Source: VBOC01 sp964512655
GTDB lineage: Bacteria; Bacteroidota; Ignavibacteria; UBA10030; SZUA-254
Direction of reading: 5' to 3'
Length of the DNA: 64,000 bases
Assembly: GCA_964512655.1 (NCBI GenBank)
Contig: CAZEJT010000003.1
Location: 124,001-188,000 of the forward strand
The notes beneath the pieces were generated by a model that was not told the DNA's origin, did not search any database, and saw only the letters and a list, made by a program, of their open reading frames with translations. A program made the position numbers and the translations under genes. Below are positions 41,748-50,136 of the stretch, in pieces; position 1 is the stretch's first letter, and the number at the start of each line of letters is the position of its first letter.

Positions 41748-42584
41748 TCAATACAGCACGATCTCAGGGGCACGCGGGATCAGCCCCCCGGCATGCGCTT
41801 TCGCGAAAAGGAGATCGAGAGCCTTTTTGCCCGGTTCTCCCATGTCGATCGTCAGATCGCTGACATACATTTTGACGAATTGCTCTCCAAGCCTCCGGTC
41901 GATTCCCCTTCCCCACTGCATAGCGTAGGGGATCGATTCATCCTGATGAGCGTACCCGTAGGCAATGCTCTGCTGGAGCCCCTTCGATAACCGCGCAGCA
42001 AGCTCTTCTCCCAGGTCCTTTCGTACCACATCCAAACCAAGAGGAAGCGGCAACCCGCCCGTTTCCCGCTGCCACAATTCGCCGAAATCCAGAATCTTGT
42101 TGTACCCGAGGGATTGATACGTGATCTGGCCTTCATGAATGAGAAGCCCGGCATCGATTGTTCCGTTATCGATTTCAGACATGATTCGGTCAAACGGCAT
42201 GTCAGTATTCGAAATCCCACTTGTGAAAATTTTGAAGAGCAGAGTGGCAGTCGTCAGAGGCCCGGGGGTGCCGACCATTTTCCCCTTCAACTCCCCGATG
42301 CTCTTATACTTCCGCGAGATGATCACCGGACCGTATCCCTCGCCCATGCTCGCCCCCGTGCGCATGATCCAGTATCTGTCGGCCACGTGTGGAAACGCAT
42401 GCGCTGAGATCGCAGTCACCTCAAGTTCAGCCTTCCTTGCACGGTCGTTGAGCGATTGAATGTCCTGGAGGACATGCTCGATCTTGATGCCGTCGAGCTT
42501 GACCTTCCCGCTCGAGAGCCCGTAGAACATGAAGGCGTCGTCGGGATCGGGGCTGTGCCCCACGCGAATCGTTCGCTCTGTCAT
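41748..42584 (-). CDS. mqnD: 1,4-dihydroxy-6-naphthoate synthase
   Basis: 278 residues. IRVGHSPDPDDAFMFYGL is the MqnD signature, with ISAHAFPHVADRYWIM, GTPGPLTTATLLFK, DAGLLIHEGQITY and LGLDVVRKDLG following. It converts cyclic dehypoxanthine futalosine to 1,4-dihydroxy-6-naphthoate, the step after MqnC. Unlike the other menaquinone genes it is on the minus strand, about 6 kb away. Its ATG overlaps the stop of a metallo-beta-lactamase gene, at the end of a run that starts with an efflux operon. Confidence 0.93.
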   Translation of the reverse strand: MTERTIRVGHSPDPDDAFMFYGLSSGKVKLDGIKIEHVLQDIQSLNDRARKAELEVTAISAHAFPHVADRYWIMRTGASMGEGYGPVIISRKYKSIGELKGKMVGTPGPLTTATLLFKIFTSGISNTDMPFDRIMSEIDNGTIDAGLLIHEGQITYQSLGYNKILDFGELWQRETGGLPLPLGLDVVRKDLGEELAARLSKGLQQSIAYGYAHQDESIPYAMQWGRGIDRRLGEQFVKMYVSDLTIDMGEPGKKALDLLFAKAHAGGLIPRAPEIVLY

Positions 42585-43540
42585 TGTACCGTCCAGGTTT
42601 TTCCGATTTGATCCATTGCCAATTCGAGAGGTTCCCCCTCAATCGCCTTTTTCAACCGTTCGATCGGCTCGTTCACCGGCTCGTTGCTCAGCGTGAACGT
42701 GCTCCAGTGAACGGGAAGTATCGCCTTCGCTCCCATCTGCTTCGTCATCGCGGCGCTTTGCTCCGGGTTGGCATGGACGAAAATCCATGGATCGTAGGCA
42801 CCTATCGGCATGATAGCAAGAACCGGATTGATATTCCGGTCGCCGATCTCCTTGAAGTACTCCTGGTAGGCGGTGTCTCCTCCGAATACGATGTGCCGTC
42901 CGTTCTTCGTGAGAAGATACCCGTTGAAACTTCGCCCTTCATGGTTTCCCCTCGACCGATCGTGTTCCCATGGCCATCTCCAGCCGAAATGGTTCACGCG
43001 TAATCCCTCGATCTCGATGCCGCTGACCGTAGTTTTTTCGCCCCAGTCAAGTTCCCGGACGCTTTTCCATTTCATATCCTCCACGATATCCGATGTGTTC
43101 TTCGCCATCACGACCGGAGTGCTCTTTCCGAGCCGTCGCAGGGAAGAAAGATCGAGATGATCGAAATGTGCGTGCGAAAGCAGGATGAGATCGAGCGGCG
43201 GCAGCTCTTCGATCCGGAGCGCGGGATCCACGAGCCGCTTCGGTCCGAACGTGCCCAGCCTGATGAAGCTCGGTCCGACCCGTTTCGAGAAAACAGGATC
43301 CGTGAGTATCATCGTGCCGTAGAAATTGATCAGCACGGTCGCATGCCCGATCCATGCAGCCGTAATAGCCGAATTGCTCCAGCTTTTCGGATCGGGCTTG
43401 AACGACGGGGCCGCCGTTTCAATGTTGCTGAACAAGAACGAGAACGGCGAAAACCTTCGCTTGCGCTCCTGTGCAATGACCTCGCCCGGAGCGAGCAACC
43501 CCAGGCCGACTCCCTTCACAAAGCTTCTGCGGTTTATCAT
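42581..43540 (-). CDS. NAPE-PLD/UlaG-type MBL-fold hydrolase with Tat-like signal
   Basis: 319 residues. N-terminal NRRSFVKGVGLGLL is a twin-arginine signal. The metal site is SHAHFDHLD, with WIGHATVLI before it and FGGDTAYQEYF, MPIGAYDPW and LPVHWSTF after it; all are typical of the NAPE-PLD-like branch of the metallo-beta-lactamase fold. A phosphodiesterase acting on a lipid in the periplasm is the family-based guess. It starts 9 bases after the RND permease gene and is translationally coupled to mqnD. Confidence 0.87.
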   Translation of the reverse strand: MINRRSFVKGVGLGLLAPGEVIAQERKRRFSPFSFLFSNIETAAPSFKPDPKSWSNSAITAAWIGHATVLINFYGTMILTDPVFSKRVGPSFIRLGTFGPKRLVDPALRIEELPPLDLILLSHAHFDHLDLSSLRRLGKSTPVVMAKNTSDIVEDMKWKSVRELDWGEKTTVSGIEIEGLRVNHFGWRWPWEHDRSRGNHEGRSFNGYLLTKNGRHIVFGGDTAYQEYFKEIGDRNINPVLAIMPIGAYDPWIFVHANPEQSAAMTKQMGAKAILPVHWSTFTLSNEPVNEPIERLKKAIEGEPLELAMDQIGKTWTVQ

Positions 43541-43549
43541 GCGCCGGGC

Positions 43550-46500
43550 CTATGCTCCAACAGCGCTTTCGACGCCGTGTTTTTCCATTTCGATGGCCTG
43601 AGCCGGATTCGTGACAATGCTTTTCCCAGCACGCGCGGTTCTGAACTTTTTGACAAGTCGTCGCACAAGTGCAGGAACCGAGACCCGCAGTTCATCGACC
43701 TTTGAATAGACGACCGGCACGAGAACCAGCGTCAGGAGGAGCGAGCTGATCAGTCCTCCGATCAGCGCCACCGCGAGGCCCGACTTCCATTCCGATCCCG
43801 AGCTGAGGCTGATTGCGATGGGCATCATTCCCACGATCATCGAAGCGGTCGTCATCAGGATCGGCCGCAGGCGCGTCTGGCCTGCTTCAACGAGGGCATC
43901 GAACACATTGAGCTGCTGCTCGCGCCGCATTTGATTGGCCCTGTCCACCAGAAGTATGGCGTTCTTTCCCACGAGCCCGATCAGCATGATCATGCCCAGG
44001 ATCGTGAAGATGCTGAGCGACTTCATCGTCAGTGCAAGCGCGAGGAATGCCCCGATCACCGCGACCGGGATAGAGAAGAGCACCACGAACGGATAGAGAT
44101 ACGAATCATAGAGCGCCACCATGATCATGAACACGAACAGAATCGCGGCGACCATCGCCAGCATGAGGCTGGAGAACGACTCCTCGCGGTTTTGTTCGTC
44201 GCCCGAGTACGTGATAGTGGCTCCGGCCGGGAGGGTTGTCTTCGCGAGAGCGGTCCTTATGTCGGCCACGATCGTGCCTGCCGGCCGGCCCGCGGCCTGC
44301 GAAAACACGGTCACCGCAGAGTTCCTGTTTTGCCTCTGGAGCTTCGAAGGGCCCGTCGCCATGTCGACGCGCGCAAATTGCTTGAGCTCGACGACCCGGC
44401 CGCTGCGGTTCACAAAGGAGAGATTCTCGATATCCTTCTTCGTGGAACGGTCGAACTGGTCGAGCACGACACGGATTGGGTACTCATTCGACCCCTCGCG
44501 GTACTTCGAGTCGTCATCGCCGTTGAAGGCGATCCTGAGCGACGCGCCTACGTCCCCGAGAGTGAGCCCGAGCTCGGCAAGCTTCTCACGATCGATCTCG
44601 ATCCGCGTTTCGGGCTTCCCCTCCTCGGAAGAAAGGCGAACGTCTGCGGTTCCCGGGATCTTCTGCACGATTCCCTCCACGATGCCCGCCGCCTGGCGCG
44701 CGTTATCATAGTCGGGCGCGTTGATGACGAGGGCGATGGGCGACTGATTCGCGGTCCCGAAGATCCCGATCGGATTGACCCTCACCTTCACTCCCGGAAG
44801 CTGCTGAGCCCATTCCTTGATCTGGTCGCTGACCTCGTCGGTCGAACGGTTGCGCTCCTCTTTCGGCACAAGAGCCACGTTCAATTCCGAGATATAATTG
44901 GAGGATTGCCCCACAAATCCCTCGGTGGAAACCCCCACGTTGACGAAGGTTCGTTTCACTTCGGGGATGCCGGATACAAACCGCTCCACTTCCTGCGTGA
45001 CACGATTCGTGTGATCAAGCGTCGCGCCGCTGGAAAGTTCGAGCGATACCGTGAATTCGCCGCGGTCCACCGGCGTCATGAATTCGTTCCCGATAAAGCC
45101 GAGGGGAACCAGCATCAGAGATCCGACAAAGAGTACGACCGTGATGAGAGCAACCTTCCCCCTGTTGCGCAGTCCCCATTTCAGAACACCCAGGTACCAT
45201 TCGGTGATCCTCGTGTAAATTCCCTCGAACCAGAGCGCAAAGGATCCGAGGATCGTTCCTCTTGTCAGGTGCTCCAGTTTCGCGAAGCGCGAGGCGAGGA
45301 GCGGGGTGACGGTGAATGAAACGAACAGACTCATGAGTGTGGAAAAGACCACGACCAGCGCGAACTCGCGCATAATGCTTCCGATCAGGCCCGAAACGAG
45401 GGCGAGCGGAACGAACACAACCACGTCGACCAGCGTGATCGAGAGGGCCGCGAAGCCGATCTCGTTCCGCCCTTTGAGCGCCGCGGAGCGCTGGTCTTCG
45501 CCTTTCTCGAGATGCCGGTAGATGTTTTCAAGGACGACGATGGAATCGTCGACGAGAATGCCGATGACGAGCGACATCCCGAGGAGCGTCATCAGGTTCA
45601 GCGAAAATCCGAAGGCATACATGCCGATAAACGTCGACACAAGCGACGCCGGGATCGCGATCATGACAATCAGGGAGTTCCTGATGCTGTGCAGGAAGGC
45701 GAGCATGACCAGGGCGACGAAGACGATCGCGAGCATCAGATCGTGCTTCACCGCATCGGCGGCGTCGATCGTAAACGTCGATCCGTCCTGGGCAATCTCA
45801 AACTTCAGGTTCTTGTCCGCAAAGTCCGCTTCGATCTTCTTCAATTCCGACCGTACGATTTTGCTCACCTCGACCGCATTTGCTTCTCCCTGTTTCTGGA
45901 CGAGGATGCCGAGGGACGTTCTTCCGTTGATCCGGCTGATCGTGGAATACTCCTTGCGCCCATCTTCAACTTCTGCTATGTCGGAGAGATGGATGACGAC
46001 CCCCTGCGGCGACTGTCCGACAACGAGGCGCCGGATGTCATCGATCGACTTGTACTTGCCCGCAAGCCGTACGATGTACTGCATCTCACCCTGCTCTATC
46101 TTCCCCGTCGGAAAATCGAGGTTCGACGTTTTGACAAGCTGGGTCACCTGAAGAAGTGATAAGCCGTAGGAGCGAAGCTTCTGGGGATCGATATTCGCCT
46201 TGATCTCCCGTTCGTCTCCCCCCACGAGAGTAATCTGTCCCACTCCTGCGAGCTTCGCGAGCCGGGGCCGTATCCGGTCGTTCACCATCTGAAAGAAATC
46301 CCTTGACGGCATGCTGGCAGTGGCGCCAAGGCGGAGCACCGGAAGCTCGTCGAGCGCGAATTTTGTAAGCCTGGGGGATTTCGCTCCCTCCGGAAGAGTC
46401 GAGGCGGCTTCGCTGATCTTCCGCTGCGCATCCTGCAGCGACGCGTCGATGTCGGCAGACATCTCCAGTTCGAGCGAGACCGTGGAGACGCCTTCCTGAG

Positions 46501-46750
46501 ACGTACCGTAGACCGTTTTCACCTTGTCTACGCCCGATACCGCATCTTCGATCGGCTTCGTTATCGAGGTCTCGACTTCGTTCGGGGAGGCTCCCGGATA
46601 CACCGTAATGATCGTGACCCAGGGGGGTGTAATCTTCGGAAGGAGCTCATACTTGAGCTGGCTGTAGCTGAAGATCCCGACGACCGCCAGCGCTGCGAAG
46701 ATAACTACAATGAGTGTCGGCCGTTTGATGGATAGTTCTGTGAGTGTCAT
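43550..46750 (-). CDS. RND efflux permease (HAE1/AcrB-type)
   Basis: 1066 residues. The family N-terminus LSIKRPTLIVVIFAALAVVGIFSYSQL is followed by two periplasmic porter regions and twelve helices. The proton-relay pair is D401-D402 in GILVDDSIVVLENIYRH. FALVVVFSTLMSLFVSFTVTPLLASRF and MIMLIGLVGKNAILLVDRANQ are also typical. It works with the adaptor and TolC encoded upstream. GGAGAA precedes the ATG. A REP-like hairpin lies in the 45 bases between it and the adaptor gene. Confidence 0.95.
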   Translation of the reverse strand: MTLTELSIKRPTLIVVIFAALAVVGIFSYSQLKYELLPKITPPWVTIITVYPGASPNEVETSITKPIEDAVSGVDKVKTVYGTSQEGVSTVSLELEMSADIDASLQDAQRKISEAASTLPEGAKSPRLTKFALDELPVLRLGATASMPSRDFFQMVNDRIRPRLAKLAGVGQITLVGGDEREIKANIDPQKLRSYGLSLLQVTQLVKTSNLDFPTGKIEQGEMQYIVRLAGKYKSIDDIRRLVVGQSPQGVVIHLSDIAEVEDGRKEYSTISRINGRTSLGILVQKQGEANAVEVSKIVRSELKKIEADFADKNLKFEIAQDGSTFTIDAADAVKHDLMLAIVFVALVMLAFLHSIRNSLIVMIAIPASLVSTFIGMYAFGFSLNLMTLLGMSLVIGILVDDSIVVLENIYRHLEKGEDQRSAALKGRNEIGFAALSITLVDVVVFVPLALVSGLIGSIMREFALVVVFSTLMSLFVSFTVTPLLASRFAKLEHLTRGTILGSFALWFEGIYTRITEWYLGVLKWGLRNRGKVALITVVLFVGSLMLVPLGFIGNEFMTPVDRGEFTVSLELSSGATLDHTNRVTQEVERFVSGIPEVKRTFVNVGVSTEGFVGQSSNYISELNVALVPKEERNRSTDEVSDQIKEWAQQLPGVKVRVNPIGIFGTANQSPIALVINAPDYDNARQAAGIVEGIVQKIPGTADVRLSSEEGKPETRIEIDREKLAELGLTLGDVGASLRIAFNGDDDSKYREGSNEYPIRVVLDQFDRSTKKDIENLSFVNRSGRVVELKQFARVDMATGPSKLQRQNRNSAVTVFSQAAGRPAGTIVADIRTALAKTTLPAGATITYSGDEQNREESFSSLMLAMVAAILFVFMIMVALYDSYLYPFVVLFSIPVAVIGAFLALALTMKSLSIFTILGMIMLIGLVGKNAILLVDRANQMRREQQLNVFDALVEAGQTRLRPILMTTASMIVGMMPIAISLSSGSEWKSGLAVALIGGLISSLLLTLVLVPVVYSKVDELRVSVPALVRRLVKKFRTARAGKSIVTNPAQAIEMEKHGVESAVGA

Positions 46751-46765
46751 AGTTGATATTCTCCG

Positions 46766-46788
46766 GTAGGCGCCGGCTTCAGCCGGCG
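46766..46788. repeat. single REP-like hairpin inside the efflux operon
   Basis: GTAG-G, arms CGCCGGC/GCCGGCG, loop TTCA, between the stop of the adaptor gene and the SD of the permease gene. Its position could slow decay of, or set relative levels between, the two parts of the transcript. Confidence 0.8.
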
Positions 46789-46795
46789 TTCTTAT

Positions 46796-47845
46796 CTAGT
46801 TGATGATGGTTATGGACGAGCCGTCTTGGAGATTATTCTGTCCGGAAATCACAATCTTATCTCCCGCCGTGAGCCCTTTCTGGACCGCGATCTGCGTCCC
46901 GAACTCAGAGCCGATGACGACATCGGCCAGCCGGGCAAGGTTCCCTTCGATCCTGAACACCTGCGGCTTTTTCGTGCTGCCGATGAGCGCTTCCCTCGGG
47001 ATGGTGAGCGCATTCGGACTTGCCGATGACGTGAATGAGACCTTGCAGAACATGCCGGAGCGCAGAGGATGCTCACGGCTGTTTGCGAGGATCACCTCGA
47101 CTGGATACGAGTGTGATTCGTCGCTCTTGTCGCTGATCGTGTGAATCTTCGCGGCGAACATAACGCCGGGATACACATCGGTCGTGACTTCCACGGGGGA
47201 TCCCGTCTTCAAAGCAAACACATCCTTTTCGGCAACGTTGAGTTTCACCCTCAGGGAAGAGAGATCAACGACATTTGCCACGGGCGTGCCCTTCTGCACG
47301 TACGCTCCGACATCCACGGGACGCGCCGTGATCGTCCCGGAAATCGGCGTGGTGATCTTGGTGTCCCGGTATTCCCTGCGGGCCGTCACAAACTGGGCTT
47401 CCGCCGACTTGCAGGCAAGACGCGCTGCTTCAACCTGCTGATCGGTGGCTGCGTCCTCCTTGACGAGCGATTCAAAGCGCTCGAGATCTCTCTTTGCCTT
47501 CAGGTAGTTGACTTCGGCCGTAGCAAAGTTTGCGTGCTTGAGCTCGTCGTCGACCTGGATGAGGACCGAACCGGCCTCCCTTCGGTCGCCCACATCCGCG
47601 AGGACTTTTGTAACGCGCCCCTGCGTCTCTGAGACAACGGCAACGTCGTTGTTCGCCGATACAGTCCCGACCAGCATCCGGTCGTCCCCGGCTTTCCCCG
47701 AGGAAACTACGGCTACCGAGACCGGAACGTTGGTAAGAATGTCCGACTTCGACCGCGCTTCCATACGCGACTTATTATAGAGGAGAATGCCCACTACGGC
47801 GCCGAGTACGAGCACCGATATCGTGAAAACCTTGATTCTGTTCAT
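46796..47845 (-). CDS. RND efflux periplasmic adaptor (MFP) subunit
   Basis: 349 residues. N-terminal signal anchor (VFTISVLVLGAVVGILLYN), lipoyl-like halves (VVSETQGRVTKVLADVGDRREAG and TITARPVDVGAYVQKGTPVANVVDL), a helical hairpin (LKAKRDLERFESLVKEDAAT) and a beta-barrel/membrane-proximal domain ending GDKIVISGQNNLQDGSSI. It bridges TolC and the RND permease. A GAGG-type SD precedes ATG 47845. Confidence 0.93.
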   Translation of the reverse strand: MNRIKVFTISVLVLGAVVGILLYNKSRMEARSKSDILTNVPVSVAVVSSGKAGDDRMLVGTVSANNDVAVVSETQGRVTKVLADVGDRREAGSVLIQVDDELKHANFATAEVNYLKAKRDLERFESLVKEDAATDQQVEAARLACKSAEAQFVTARREYRDTKITTPISGTITARPVDVGAYVQKGTPVANVVDLSSLRVKLNVAEKDVFALKTGSPVEVTTDVYPGVMFAAKIHTISDKSDESHSYPVEVILANSREHPLRSGMFCKVSFTSSASPNALTIPREALIGSTKKPQVFRIEGNLARLADVVIGSEFGTQIAVQKGLTAGDKIVISGQNNLQDGSSITIIN

Positions 47846-47906
47846 AGGAGCCTCTTTATTGGTTTTGTCCGCTTTGTTGACACTACTTTAAAGATCCGGG
47901 AATTCT

Positions 47907-47929
47907 GGAGCCGCGGGCTTCAGCCCGCG
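47907..47929. repeat. REP-like hairpin with degenerate border
   Basis: Arms CGCGGGC/GCCCGCG with loop TTCA, preceded by GGAG instead of GTAG. It sits 10 bases beyond the stop of the TolC gene, inside the efflux operon. Confidence 0.75.
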
Positions 47930-47939
47930 TCAATCGGCT

Positions 47940-49295
47940 TCACACACCGGTAACCCTCGCCAGGCGCGCTCGCGCCAATTCATGGTCCACTCGGGCCTGG
48001 ATATGATTCCATTTCGCCTGCAGGAGCCCCGCTTCTGCGTCGAGCAAATCGGAGTTCAGCGCTAGCCCTGCCTTAAACTTTGCGTTCGTAATCCGATAGT
48101 TTTCTTCCGCCTGCGCGATGCCTTTCTCGGCAACTCCGATTCGCTCTCCCGATTCGTTCACGTTGAGATACGATTGCGTCACTTCAAGGTGAATCGCATC
48201 CTTCAGCTGGCCGAGCGCGTCGTTCGCCTCGGCGAGCTGCGCCTGGGCCTGGTTCGTCTGCTGAACCGTCGTGCCCCAATTCCAGATATCGAGCGAGACG
48301 GACACGCCCACATCCCATGTGTCTTTGAACTCATCGACCGTCGGGACGATTCGCGTGTTCGGGCGGGCGTAATAGTAATTGCCGGTCAGATAGATCTGCG
48401 GGTACCAGCCGGAACGGGCCTGCGTGACCGCCGACTCGCCGGCTTTAACTCTGTATTCCATGCCAAGCACTTCGGGCCTGGCTTCCACCGCCTGCCGGAT
48501 GAGCGCATCGAGCTGAGCGGATGAATCGGCGCTCGTCTTGACCTCGGACACGGGACGGACGTCGGTCGTCAACGGCAGGCCGATGATATTGCAAAGTCCG
48601 ATTGTTGCAAGGCGGACGTTGTTCTGCGCGGAGAGCTGAGCGACCTGCTCATTCGAGAGCTGCACCTCGACTCTCAGCACTTCATTCTTGGTCACGATCC
48701 CCTGAGCCGCGAGGCTCTTGACATCTGTCAGGTGCGCTTTGACCTGTTCAATGTTCTCGTCGATGACCTTTTTGAATTCGATTGCTTTGTAGAGGCCCCA
48801 GTAAGCGTCCTTTATATCATAGACGAGCTGGGCCTTGTCCTTGTTGTAATCCTGCTCCGTCGCCTGGGCATTGTATTCGGCCATGTCCGCGCCCGACTGG
48901 AGGCGCATTCCGGTAAAAAGGGGCTGTTGCAGCGACAACCGGACCCCGTAGTTATTAAGCACCGTCTGCGAAAGCGGGAAAGCAACATTCTGCGGCGGGA
49001 AGTTCTGACCGAATGCGTCTTTCGGCACCGTCGCGACGAACGATGGAACGTCACTGAGTCGCGTGTAGCTTCCGGCTGCCTTGAGAGTGGGGAGAAGCGA
49101 AGCGTGCGCCTCGCCCGATCTTGACGTTGCGCCCTGAACTCTCATCGATGAGGAGTGGAGGCTTTTGCTGTTCTCGAGCCCGATGTTGATGGCCTCTTCA
49201 ACGGTGAGGGCGCTATGATCCTGCGCCCAAATGGTAACAGGAATCGTTGTTGCGACGAGGGCCACGATGGCAATGGCAAGGATTCTTGAGTTCAT
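47940..49295 (-). CDS. TolC-family outer-membrane efflux channel
   Basis: 451 residues with a signal peptide (ILAIAIVALVATTIPVTIWAQ). Internal duplication typical of the family is seen: LTVEEAINIGLENSKSLHSS at the start of the first half and ARPEVLGMEYRVKAGESAVTQARSGWYPQIYLTG in the second, each with long coiled-coil helices. The channel for the RND pump encoded after it. AAAGGAAC precedes ATG 49295. Confidence 0.92.
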   Translation of the reverse strand: MNSRILAIAIVALVATTIPVTIWAQDHSALTVEEAINIGLENSKSLHSSSMRVQGATSRSGEAHASLLPTLKAAGSYTRLSDVPSFVATVPKDAFGQNFPPQNVAFPLSQTVLNNYGVRLSLQQPLFTGMRLQSGADMAEYNAQATEQDYNKDKAQLVYDIKDAYWGLYKAIEFKKVIDENIEQVKAHLTDVKSLAAQGIVTKNEVLRVEVQLSNEQVAQLSAQNNVRLATIGLCNIIGLPLTTDVRPVSEVKTSADSSAQLDALIRQAVEARPEVLGMEYRVKAGESAVTQARSGWYPQIYLTGNYYYARPNTRIVPTVDEFKDTWDVGVSVSLDIWNWGTTVQQTNQAQAQLAEANDALGQLKDAIHLEVTQSYLNVNESGERIGVAEKGIAQAEENYRITNAKFKAGLALNSDLLDAEAGLLQAKWNHIQARVDHELARARLARVTGV

Positions 49296-49316
49296 GGGAA
49301 GTTCCTTTGATAAGGG

Positions 49317-49934
49317 CTAGTTGGTGCAGCTGATATTATCTATGACGAAATCGAGGGCCGCCTTCGCAATGGCCGGCAGCTGCGATTGATCGATCATGGG
49401 GCACCGTTTCCTGAGCATGAGAGAAACGATCCCATGCGCATGCGACCAGAGGGAGAATGTTGCGAGTTCAGGATCGGCAGCGCGCAGGACTCCGGCATCG
49501 ATCGCCGCCTTGACATCTTTCTTAAAAAATTCATACGAGCGGAGTCCGGCGTCCCATTGCTCTGCGTTATTTTCAAATTTTTTTACGGGGCTTCTCATGA
49601 TGAACATGAGATTGTAGTATTCGTCCTGCTCCAGCGCGAACTTCACGTACACATGCCCGTGCTTGCGGATTCTCTCGAGGGGATCTTTCGTCTTCGGTAT
49701 GGCCAGTTGACGCCGGTAGAGCTCGTTGAACCCCTCCTCATGCAGGGCGCAAAGGATCTCATCTTTGTCTTTGAAGTAGAGGTAGATGGTTGCGGGACTG
49801 TACTCGATCTTCTCGGCGATCCGCCTGATGGAGACATTTCCGAAACCCTCGGCCAAAAAGAGCTTCATCGCTTCCTTAAGGATTAGCCCCTTCATCTCTT
49901 CTTTCTGCCGTAGCTTGCGCGCTGCAATGGTCAT
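49317..49934 (-). CDS. TetR/AcrR-family regulator of the efflux operon
   Basis: 205 residues. The N-terminal helix-turn-helix is FGNVSIRRIAEKIEYSPATIYLYFKDKDEIL, highly typical of TetR. The C-terminal ligand domain includes QDEYYNLMFIMRSPVKKF and LWSHAHGIVSLMLRKR, common in YcdC/AcrR-type members. First gene of the operon, 21 bases before tolC, so the repressor is made with the pump it controls. The palindrome at 49978-49994 is the likely autoregulatory operator. Inducer unknown. Confidence 0.93.
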   Translation of the reverse strand: MTIAARKLRQKEEMKGLILKEAMKLFLAEGFGNVSIRRIAEKIEYSPATIYLYFKDKDEILCALHEEGFNELYRRQLAIPKTKDPLERIRKHGHVYVKFALEQDEYYNLMFIMRSPVKKFENNAEQWDAGLRSYEFFKKDVKAAIDAGVLRAADPELATFSLWSHAHGIVSLMLRKRCPMIDQSQLPAIAKAALDFVIDNISCTN

Positions 49935-49977
49935 GATCGGTCCTGAATGATGATTACTTACTGAACAGTGTTAATTA

Positions 49978-49994
49978 ACTATACGCAGTATAGT
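49978..49994. promoter_or_regulatory. candidate TetR operator over the -10 box
   Basis: A perfect inverted repeat ACTATAC-GCA-GTATAGT. It covers the whole -10 hexamer of the tetR promoter, so a bound dimer would block polymerase. A second, weaker dyad ACTG-AA-CAGT lies at 49960-49969, towards the gene, and TTAATTAA at 49971-49978 lies between them. Confidence 0.7.
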
Positions 49995-50015
49995 GCTATT
50001 TTGTTTCAGTGTCAA
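49987..50015 (-). promoter_or_regulatory. strong sigma-70-type promoter of tetR-tolC-MFP-RND
   Basis: On the minus strand TTGACA, 17 bases, TATACT, ending 53 bases before ATG 49934: a consensus -35 and a 5/6 -10. The best promoter of the window, and the one overlapped by the palindromic operator. Confidence 0.8.
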
Positions 50016-50096
50016 GGGAAAAATTTGGAAAAAAATTGAGCCGATTTAAAGGCTTGTTTTTACAGGGCTTGTGTGGCGAGGAGGTTCGCGGAAGCG

Positions 50097-50119
50097 GTAG
50101 GCTCCGGCTTTCGCCAGCG
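50097..50119. repeat. decayed REP-like element
   Basis: GTAG-G then arms CTCCGGC/GCCAGCG with loop TTTC; two mismatches in the stem. Between the tetR promoter and the end of the MFS gene. Confidence 0.5.
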
Positions 50120-50136
50120 TGAGAGGAGATTCTTTC

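Noticed and set aside
43931..45319. 462-codon plus-strand open frame opposite the RND permease
   Set aside because: The translation is His/Asp/Arg-rich shadow sequence; the RND gene is intact over the same span.
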